Positions 8,631-15,601 of a DNA stretch of 37,764 bases are shown piece by piece (positions within the stretch are counted from its first letter, which is position 1; each line of letters begins with the position of its first letter). The position numbers were made by a program, and so were the translations under genes. Under the pieces are notes generated by a model. That model was not told the origin of the DNA. It ran no database searches and worked only from the letters and a program-made list of their open reading frames with translations. The stretch is taken from positions 1-37,764 of IMG/VR virus record IMGVR_UViG_3300037153_000309, one strand, 5' to 3'. This DNA is from a virus.

Positions 8631-8735
8631 GCCGCCGGCGGGACCGGCGAGCAGGCCACCGGGGGCCCATCATACGACCGCCTCGAGCCGGGGCGGTGAC
8701 CCAACCATGCGTCACCAGGCAAAGGAGATTCCGCT
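8631..8735 (+). other. Gap between connector and tail modules
   Basis: This 105-base stretch has no convincing ORF. A palindrome CCGCCGGCGG lies just after the tail-terminator stop (about 8633-8642). An AAAGGAG ribosome-binding site before 8736 serves the major tail protein. A promoter for the tail genes could sit here, but no clear -35/-10 pair is visible. Confidence 0.4.
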
Positions 8736-9290
8736 ATGACGCTTACATCAGGCGAGGTCCGGGTCGCCGGGACCGGCGAACTGTTCCTCGGCCCGGTCGG
8801 CACCGCGCTGCCGGTCGACGCCAGCGTCGCGATCGACCCCGCGTTCAAGGGCTACGGCTATACGACGCAGGACGGCGTGGTGCTCAGCAAGTCGATCACC
8901 CGTGAGGGCATCATGGCGTGGCAGTCGAGCGTGCCGGTCCGCTACATCACCACCGAGCAGGAGTTCACCGTGCAGGCCACGTTCCTGCAGAGCAACGAGG
9001 ACGTGATGAAGGTCTGGCTGCAGAGCAGCGACTTCGCCGGTAGCTCGGGCAAGTACAAGGCCGACGTGCCGGTCGACCCGCCGTTCCTGCAGTACGCGCT
9101 GGTGCTGGAGTGGAAGGACGGCGCGCTGGTGTCGCGGCTGACGATGGCCAAGTGCAGCATCACCGAGACCGGCGACGTGAACATCGCACGGCAGGCGGTG
9201 CAGTTCCCGGTCACCTTCGGCGCGCTGGCACCCGACACCGGAACCGTGCTCGCGAGCTGGCTGACCACCGACGCGGCGTTCGGCCCGTGA
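8736..9290 (+). CDS. Major tail (tube) protein
   Basis: This 184-aa beta-rich protein polymerises as the tail tube. The pattern GTGELFLGPVGTALPVDAS...FKGYGYTTQDGVVLSKSITRE is characteristic of siphovirus major tail subunits, followed by YITTEQEFTVQATFLQSNED. AAAGGAG before the ATG gives strong initiation. The gene is followed by the two-frame chaperone, as in lambda-like tails, and its TGA overlaps the chaperone's GTG start. Confidence 0.9.
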   Translation: MTLTSGEVRVAGTGELFLGPVGTALPVDASVAIDPAFKGYGYTTQDGVVLSKSITREGIMAWQSSVPVRYITTEQEFTVQATFLQSNEDVMKVWLQSSDFAGSSGKYKADVPVDPPFLQYALVLEWKDGALVSRLTMAKCSITETGDVNIARQAVQFPVTFGALAPDTGTVLASWLTTDAAFGP

Positions 9291-9595
9291 CCGAGACGAC
9301 CACGCCGCGCAAGCAGCCGCGGGACCACAAGGGCAAGCAGGCCAGCAGGCAGCGCGCCGAGATCAGCGACGAGCCGGTCAGCTTCGTCTTCGACGCTGAG
9401 GAGTTCACCATCAGGCCGAGCGACTCGACCGGGCTGGAGTTCCTGGCCGCGCTCGACGACGGCGAGATCGTCAAGGCGATCAGGCTGCTGCTCGGACACG
9501 AGCAGGCCGCGCGGCTGTTCAGCGGACGCAACGCGACCCAGTTGCGCGGCTTCTTTGACGCGGTAGGCGAGGCAATCGGCGTGGGAAACCAGTAG
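9287..9595 (+). CDS. Tail assembly chaperone, short form (G-like)
   Basis: This 102-aa protein starts at the GTG overlapping the major-tail stop. It holds a basic N-terminus (TTPRKQPRDHKGKQASRQR), then EEFTIRPSDSTGLEFLAALDDGEIV and the helical LLLGHEQAARLF..FFDAVGEA region typical of tail chaperones. It coats the tape measure during tail assembly. The last codons contain the slippery site at 9583-9589, from which a 238-aa fusion with the next frame is expected. Confidence 0.85.
   Translation: MTETTTPRKQPRDHKGKQASRQRAEISDEPVSFVFDAEEFTIRPSDSTGLEFLAALDDGEIVKAIRLLLGHEQAARLFSGRNATQLRGFFDAVGEAIGVGNQ
9583..9589 (+). promoter_or_regulatory. Programmed -1 frameshift site G_GGA_AAC
   Basis: The heptamer GGGAAAC lies exactly in the X_XXY_YYZ phase of the upstream frame (GTG GGA AAC CAG TAG), two codons before its stop. 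A -1 slip leads into an open frame that runs to 10002. This is the canonical arrangement for siphovirus tail chaperones. Confidence 0.9.
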
Positions 9596-10002
9596 CGCTG
9601 CTCGTGCTGCTGCGCGAGTTCGGCGACGACCTCGAGGCGGACGTGCAGCGCTACTACGGAATCGACATCGCCGACCTGTGGCGCGGCAGCCTGTCGCTGC
9701 GCCGGCTGTACGTGCTGATCGAAAGGCTCCCGGTCGACAGCATCGCGGCCCGCCGGATCGCCAGCGAGGGCGACGACACGCTGGCCGGGTGGACGCTGCG
9801 CGACGTGCTGCTGGCCCGGGTGGTCGACGAGATCGCGGCGCTGCGCTGGCAGTTCGAGACCGCGCTGCTCACCAAGCACAAGCACCGCAGGCCGCCGCAG
9901 AGCGTGCTGCCGAAGGTGCCGGAACCCGAGCGCAGCAACGTGGTCCCGCTGGTGTCGGCACACCAGCTGGGCGAGTTCATGTCCGACGTCGAAAGGCACT
10001 GA
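9589..10002 (+). CDS. Tail assembly chaperone, frameshifted extension (T-like)
   Basis: This frame is most likely expressed as the C-terminal half of a join of 9287-9589 and 9589-10002, giving about 238 aa. The segment reads GDDLEADVQRYYGIDIADLW...LSLRRLYVLIERLP. Tail chaperone extensions commonly have this helical pattern with a YYGID/DLW motif. It has only a weak internal GTG at 9604 and no ribosome-binding site, so independent translation is unlikely. The extension should link the chaperone to the tail tube protein, as lambda gpGT does. Confidence 0.85.
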   Translation, partial: PVALLVLLREFGDDLEADVQRYYGIDIADLWRGSLSLRRLYVLIERLPVDSIAARRIASEGDDTLAGWTLRDVLLARVVDEIAALRWQFETALLTKHKHRRPPQSVLPKVPEPERSNVVPLVSAHQLGEFMSDVERH

Positions 10003-10006
10003 GGCT

Positions 10007-12034
10007 ATGGCGACCGAAGTCGGCACCGCGTATGTGACGCTCATCCCGAGCGCACGCGGCTTCGGCGCCAGGATGCAGTCCGAGCTGTCCGGCGACATCC
10101 GTCAAGCCGGCATGACCGGCGGCACCGCGTACTCGCAGCAGTTCAGCGGCAAGGCGACCAGCGGCATCAGTTCCCGCGCCGGTGCCATGTTCAGCAAGCT
10201 CAAGGTGGCCGGCGTGGTCGCCGCCGGCGCCGCCGGGGTCGCGATCACCAAAACCCTGGTGGACAGCATCGGCGCCGCCTCGGACCTGAACGAGACGCTC
10301 AGCAAGGCCGGTCAGGTGTTCGGCGAGCAGGCCGTCCCGCGGCTGCAGAAGTTCGCCGACGCCGCGGCCACCAACCTCGGGCAGAGCAAGCAGGAAGCCC
10401 TCGACGCGGCGTCCACGTTCGGCGTGTTCGGCAAGTCCGCCGGTCTGACCGGCGACAAGCTGGTCGGCTTCTCCACCAGGTTCACCACGCTGGCAAGCGA
10501 CCTGGCGTCCTTTCAGAACACCACCCCCCAGGAGGCGATCGACGCGCTCGGCGCCGCGCTGCGCGGCGAGAACGAGCCGATCCGCCGCTACGGGGTGCTG
10601 CTCGACGACGCGACGATGCGTCAGGAGGCGCTGCGGCTCGGCATCGTCAAGAACACCAAGACCGCGCTCACCCCGCAGCAGAAGGTGCTCGCCGCGCAGG
10701 CGCTGATCTTCAAGAAGACCAAGGACGCTCAGGGCGACTTCGCCCGCACCAGCGGCGGGTTGGCGAACCAGCAGCGCATCCTGGCCTCGCAGTGGGAGAA
10801 CATGAAGACCTCGATCGGCCAAGGCCTGCTGCCGATCGTGCTCAAGGTCGTCCGTGCGTTCAACCAGTTCATCCCGATGCTGTCGCAGGGCGCCACCACG
10901 ATCAGCACCGAGATCGGACCCGCGATCGACGGGCTGACCGACCAGTTCACCGAGATGTGGGACGCCCAGGGCAAAGGGTCGAAGCGTCTCGACGACACGG
11001 TGTCCAACCTCAAGCAGTGGGGCGCCGACCTGGTCGACATCTTCTCCGGCGTGTTCGGCATCCTCGAGGAACTCTGGCACACGTTCGGCGACGACATCCT
11101 GCGCTACGTGATCACCGTGTTCGACGCGCTGCGACTCATCATCGGCGGCGGGCTGCGCGTCATCAAGGGCATCATCAACCTGGTGCTGGCGCTGCTGCGC
11201 GGCGACTGGTCCGCCGCGTGGGACGCGATCAAAGACATCGTGTTCGGCGCGTTCGACGTGATCAAGGGCATGTTCAAACTGCAGCTCGCAGTCTGGCGGC
11301 TGGTGTTCAGCGTCGGGTGGAAGATCATCCGAGGCGTGTTCGTCCGTGCCTGGGAAGGCATCCGCGACGCCGTCAAGGTCGGGATCGCCGCACTCGTGCG
11401 GCTGGTCAAGGCGCTGCCGGGTCTGCTGCGCAGTGCGCTGTCCGGTCTAGGCGCGCTGCTGCGCGACCTGATGGTCCGGGCCTGGAACGGAGCCAAGGCG
11501 GCGCTGGGCAACGCGCTGGACTGGATCGTCAACCAGGTCAGGGCCCTGCCGGGGCATCTGCTGTCGATCGGGAAGTCGCTGTACAACGCGGGCAAGTCGC
11601 TGATCGAGTCGTTCGTCAACGGCCTCAAACAGTCGCCGGGGTTCGTGTCGAACATCGCCGGCGCGGTCTGGGACGCCGTCAAGGGCATGATCAACGCGGC
11701 CATCGACGCGATCAACAGCGCGCTGAGCATCAACATCGACTGGCCGGGCCCCGGCTCCTTCTCCTGGCACGCCAGCATCCCGCACCTGCAGCAGGGCGGA
11801 CGCGCCCGCAACGCGACCCTGGCGATGATCGGCGAGGGCCGCGAGCCGGAGACGGTGCTGCCGGACTCGATGCTGCGTGGGCTGCTCGAGCGCACCGCCG
11901 GCGGCGCCGGAACCGTGGGCAGGTTGACGATCACCAACTGGGCCGAGGGCACCGGCTACTTCCAGCTCGTCGCCCGCGGCGAGGTCGCCGGCGAGCGGGC
12001 GCACCGTCGCGACCTGAGGACGATGCATGCCTAG
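10007..12034 (+). CDS. Tape measure protein
   Basis: This 675-aa protein sets tail length and is ejected with the DNA. The N-terminus TAYVTLIPSARGFGARMQSELSGD is typical of actinophage tape measures, followed by a TP901-type core (LNETLSKAGQVFGEQ, TPQEAIDALGAALRGENEPIRRYG). Residues 370-570 are long hydrophobic and amphipathic helices. The end has a GEGREPETVLPDSML motif common to tape-measure C-termini. At about 1.5 angstrom per residue it predicts a rather short tail near 100 nm. It overlaps the next gene by eight bases. Confidence 0.93.
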   Translation: MATEVGTAYVTLIPSARGFGARMQSELSGDIRQAGMTGGTAYSQQFSGKATSGISSRAGAMFSKLKVAGVVAAGAAGVAITKTLVDSIGAASDLNETLSKAGQVFGEQAVPRLQKFADAAATNLGQSKQEALDAASTFGVFGKSAGLTGDKLVGFSTRFTTLASDLASFQNTTPQEAIDALGAALRGENEPIRRYGVLLDDATMRQEALRLGIVKNTKTALTPQQKVLAAQALIFKKTKDAQGDFARTSGGLANQQRILASQWENMKTSIGQGLLPIVLKVVRAFNQFIPMLSQGATTISTEIGPAIDGLTDQFTEMWDAQGKGSKRLDDTVSNLKQWGADLVDIFSGVFGILEELWHTFGDDILRYVITVFDALRLIIGGGLRVIKGIINLVLALLRGDWSAAWDAIKDIVFGAFDVIKGMFKLQLAVWRLVFSVGWKIIRGVFVRAWEGIRDAVKVGIAALVRLVKALPGLLRSALSGLGALLRDLMVRAWNGAKAALGNALDWIVNQVRALPGHLLSIGKSLYNAGKSLIESFVNGLKQSPGFVSNIAGAVWDAVKGMINAAIDAINSALSINIDWPGPGSFSWHASIPHLQQGGRARNATLAMIGEGREPETVLPDSMLRGLLERTAGGAGTVGRLTITNWAEGTGYFQLVARGEVAGERAHRRDLRTMHA

Positions 12035-14459
12035 CGTCACGCTGCGCAACGCGACCGACACGATGAGCGACAGCGTGAACCCGTCGCGCACCTTCGCCGA
12101 CCGGAAGAACCTGCAGGTCAAACAGGCCGACAAGTTCGTGTACGTGTACTTCAACCGGGCCGCGCCGCTCGGCTCGGTGATCACCGCCGCCACCCTGCGC
12201 ATGTACCACAGCGGCGACTGGGGCGGCTCGTCCAGGACCCTCACCACCAAACGGGTGTCCGCGTCCTGGAAGGCGTCGAAACTCAACGACAACAACAAGC
12301 CAGGCGTGGTCGCCAACCCGAACGCGGCCACCGTCGACGGCGGCGGCGCAGACGGCACCCTCGTCAGCTGGAACGTCGCCACCCTGCTGCAGAACGTCAG
12401 CGACGGCGCCCGCTGGTACGGCTTCCGCATCGAGAGCAACGAGGCCGTGCTGCGCACCCTGTACTCCAGCGAGGGCCTCTCCCAGTACAAGCCGACCCTC
12501 GACGTGTCATGGGTCGAGTACCCCGACCAGCCGAGCACACTGTCCCCGTCCGGCGGACGCAGCGTCAGCATCGCGAAACCCGTGCTGCGGTTCGACTACA
12601 CCGACGAGATCGGCGACACCGCACTGGCGAACCTGCAGGTACAGATCAACCCGACCAACTCATTCACCGCCCCAGCGTTCGACACCGGCACCTGGCCCGC
12701 CACCGAGCCGACGCTCGACCTGAACACCACCGCCTATGCAGGGTTGGCGGCCGCGGCCACCTGCTACTGGCGGGTGCGCGCGCAGAACGCAGCCGGACTG
12801 TGGTCCGCATGGAGCGACCCAACGTCGTTCCGCCGCGACAACAAGGGCACCGCGACGATCACCAACCCGGCCGCCACCACCGGCCCCGTCGAGACCAACC
12901 GGATGCTCGACCCGAGCGTCGAGTCAGGTGTCACCGGCAACGACAACACCAACAACTCGTCGCTGTACCCCTACTCCTACGACACCGCGGTCTACTACAC
13001 CGGCACCCGCTCCGCCAAGACCACCCGCACGACCACCACACCCGCCACCACGATCGGCAGTGTTTTCCTGTCGCCCGCCAACAACACCACGGCCGCGACC
13101 CGCATCCTCGTCACACCCGGCGAGGTCATCAGCGCGCTAGGTCGCATCCGCATGGACACCGCCGGACGCGGCCAGATCCAGCTCAGCTTCCGAAAGTCGG
13201 ATGGCACCCTCATCAGCACCAGCAGCGGCCCGCAGACGACGTACCCGACGCCGAACACGTGGATGCTCGTCAAGATCGAGAACATCGTGGTGCCCGCCTT
13301 GTCGGCGTGGGTGTCGGTGATGATGGCCGCCTACACGCCCTCGGCGGCGATCAACACCGTGGGCGGCGAGCAAGCCTGGTACGACGCCTGCAAGGTGGTC
13401 AGCGGCCCGACCGTCATCAGCGACGAGTCGTTCGACGGCAACACACCGCCGCACGACGGCTACGAGTACGCCTGGACCGGGACGCCGAACCAGTCGACGA
13501 GCACCAAGTCGATGCCGGTGGTCGGGGAGCCGACGCCGCCGTTCATCTGGACGTTCGCCGGTGCCACCCAGAGGGCCTGGCAGGTGCGCATCCTCGACGC
13601 GCTCAACCCTGCAACGGTGTACGCCGACTCCGGCAAGCGGCTGGGCACCGAGACGAGCTGGACACCGCCGAACGGGTCGTTGTCCATCGCAGGCCCGTAC
13701 CTGGAGCAGCTGCGGATCTGGGACACCGTCGACCGCGAGTCGACACCCGGCGACCCACCGTACGTGCTGACCACCCGCGTGTTCAGCATTTCCGACGACG
13801 CGTCCGTGACGGCCGTGACCGGCTTGACGGCCGGCAGCGTGCTGGTCTACCGGCCGACCGTCGCGCTCACGTGGACGCGGGCCACCGCCCCCGACAAGTA
13901 CGTGATCGTCAGGGACAACAAGGTGATCGACGACGCGGTGCTGCCGGGCGACGCGCTGGTCGGCGGCACCTCGTACCAGTACCTCGACGACCTCGCGCAG
14001 CCCTGGCGACCGCACATCTGGAAGGTGCAGCCGGTCGTCAACAACAAGCAGGCAAGCAGCTCCAGCGTGTCCGCGACACCCACCCAGTACGGCATCTGGC
14101 TGATCGACTCACAACGCAAGCTGTACGTGTGGCTGGCCGGTGACGACGACGGCCAGTTCGCGCTCGGCGAGGAGGCCACCGTCGTCGCGCCACTGAACGC
14201 GACCCAGATCCAGCGCCGCATCCAGTCCCAGCGCGGCTACGAGGGCACCATCGGCGGCGTGCTCGTCGACCAGTACGGGCGCAGCTGGGTCGACTACGAG
14301 AGCGACCTGTTGAAGATGCGCGACCAGCCCGCCCGGTCGGTCGCACTCGCGATGGGAGACATGTCCATCAAGGCCATCCTCGGCAACGTGTCGACCTGGC
14401 CGACCAAGTATCAGCCGATCACCCGTCGCGTCCAATTCGACTTCTGGGAACAGAAGTGA
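12027..14459 (+). CDS. Minor tail protein with DNRLRE-like and carbohydrate-binding-like domains
   Basis: The N-terminus of this 810-aa protein (residues 15-165: SVITAATLRMYHSGDWGG, VSWNVATLLQNV...WYGFRIESNE, YKPTLDVSWVEYP) matches the DNRLRE-type beta-sandwich otherwise seen in secreted bacterial proteins. A fibronectin-like segment follows (about 170-275, CYWRVRAQNAAGLWSAWS). A jelly-roll-like region then opens with NRMLDPSVESG (about 288-460), and further beta domains follow. It lies directly after the tape measure, where distal-tail and host-contact proteins are encoded. Cell-wall glycan binding is inference. The gene ends in a GTGA overlap. Confidence 0.8.
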   Translation: MPSVTLRNATDTMSDSVNPSRTFADRKNLQVKQADKFVYVYFNRAAPLGSVITAATLRMYHSGDWGGSSRTLTTKRVSASWKASKLNDNNKPGVVANPNAATVDGGGADGTLVSWNVATLLQNVSDGARWYGFRIESNEAVLRTLYSSEGLSQYKPTLDVSWVEYPDQPSTLSPSGGRSVSIAKPVLRFDYTDEIGDTALANLQVQINPTNSFTAPAFDTGTWPATEPTLDLNTTAYAGLAAAATCYWRVRAQNAAGLWSAWSDPTSFRRDNKGTATITNPAATTGPVETNRMLDPSVESGVTGNDNTNNSSLYPYSYDTAVYYTGTRSAKTTRTTTTPATTIGSVFLSPANNTTAATRILVTPGEVISALGRIRMDTAGRGQIQLSFRKSDGTLISTSSGPQTTYPTPNTWMLVKIENIVVPALSAWVSVMMAAYTPSAAINTVGGEQAWYDACKVVSGPTVISDESFDGNTPPHDGYEYAWTGTPNQSTSTKSMPVVGEPTPPFIWTFAGATQRAWQVRILDALNPATVYADSGKRLGTETSWTPPNGSLSIAGPYLEQLRIWDTVDRESTPGDPPYVLTTRVFSISDDASVTAVTGLTAGSVLVYRPTVALTWTRATAPDKYVIVRDNKVIDDAVLPGDALVGGTSYQYLDDLAQPWRPHIWKVQPVVNNKQASSSSVSATPTQYGIWLIDSQRKLYVWLAGDDDGQFALGEEATVVAPLNATQIQRRIQSQRGYEGTIGGVLVDQYGRSWVDYESDLLKMRDQPARSVALAMGDMSIKAILGNVSTWPTKYQPITRRVQFDFWEQK

Positions 14460-15601
14460 TCCCGCTCGACCTGTCCGGGGCCGAACGGCGCACGTTCGAG
14501 GCGGCGCTGCTCAAGCCGTACGAGATGCGGGTCCGGGTGCGGGTGCTGACCCTCGACGGCGACGAGCTCAGCGAGGTCACCAACCGGCTGCTCGACGGCC
14601 AGGTGAACATCGACACCGGCGCGGAAACCACCCGGCAGGCCAGTCTCACGCTGAGCGACCCGAACAACACGATGAACCTCGACAGCGACGCGCCCAGCGA
14701 CGGCGCGCTGTACGTGGACCGGATGATCAACCTGCACCACGAGATCTACGTGCTCGGCCTGCAGCGCTGGGTCAGCGTGCCGATCTTCACCGGGCCGATC
14801 ACCAGCATGACCCGCGACGGCGAGGACATCACGCTGTCGTGTCTGGGCAAGGAGTTCCTCGCCAAGGGCAACTGCTGGCGGCCGCTCACGCTGCGCAAGG
14901 GATACGACACCGTGCAGGCGATCCGCACCATCCTGCGCGAACGCGCCGGCGAGACCCGGTTCGCGTTCCCGGACCTGGCCAGACGGCTGCCCCGCAACGT
15001 GTCCCTCGGCCGGATGACCCAGCCGTGGGCGATCGCGTCGCGGCTGGCCCGCAGCATCGACCGGCAGCTGTACTACGACGGCGAAGGGGTATGCCGGCTC
15101 CGGGCTTACCCGCACGGCAGCGTGTACACGTTCCGCGACCGGGGCGGCGCGGTGCTCGGCAACGCGTCGGTCACCTTCGACATCACCAACGTGCGCAACG
15201 TCGTCTGGGTCAAGGGCGGCAAGCCGAAAGGCGCCAAGAAGGCGGTCACCTGGCCCGCCGTCGCGCAGCCGAGCCATTCGCTGTCACCGGCCCGGCAGGG
15301 CCGCAACCAGACCCCACGGTTCCTGGTCGAGGAGATCGACAACGACCACGTGCGCACCGTCAAGTCTGCGAGGCAGATCGCGAACAACCGGCTGCGGCAG
15401 AAGCTCCTCGAGGGGGTCACGGTCACCTTCGACGCGCTGCCGATCCCGCATCTGGACCCGCTCGACGTGGTACGCCTGTCCACCGAGCTGACCAGTGTGA
15501 CGTTCACGCTGCGACAGGCCAGCATCCCGCTCACCCACGACGGGGTGATGACTGTCGGCAGCAACCGCCGGGTGTCGGTGCGCAGACAGGCGATCCGCTG
15601 A
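14456..15601 (+). CDS. Minor tail protein, tail-tip/hub type
   Basis: This 381-aa protein contains YEMRVRVRVLTLDGDEL, then GQVNIDTGAETTRQASLTLSDP, FTGPITSMTRDGEDITLSCLG and a C-terminal DPLDVVRLSTE region. This matches the baseplate-hub/Tal-like 'minor tail protein' of actinophages, which closes the tail tube and contacts the tape measure. It has a GTG start overlapping the previous stop, and its TGA overlaps the next ATG by one base. No lytic domain is visible. Confidence 0.75.
   Translation: MIPLDLSGAERRTFEAALLKPYEMRVRVRVLTLDGDELSEVTNRLLDGQVNIDTGAETTRQASLTLSDPNNTMNLDSDAPSDGALYVDRMINLHHEIYVLGLQRWVSVPIFTGPITSMTRDGEDITLSCLGKEFLAKGNCWRPLTLRKGYDTVQAIRTILRERAGETRFAFPDLARRLPRNVSLGRMTQPWAIASRLARSIDRQLYYDGEGVCRLRAYPHGSVYTFRDRGGAVLGNASVTFDITNVRNVVWVKGGKPKGAKKAVTWPAVAQPSHSLSPARQGRNQTPRFLVEEIDNDHVRTVKSARQIANNRLRQKLLEGVTVTFDALPIPHLDPLDVVRLSTELTSVTFTLRQASIPLTHDGVMTVGSNRRVSVRRQAIR

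Noticed and set aside
14839-15600. Extension of the fibre gene upstream to 14839
   Set aside because: It overlaps the tail-hub gene, is Arg/Pro/Gln-rich noise, and a clear ATG at 15601 sits in a TGATG junction.
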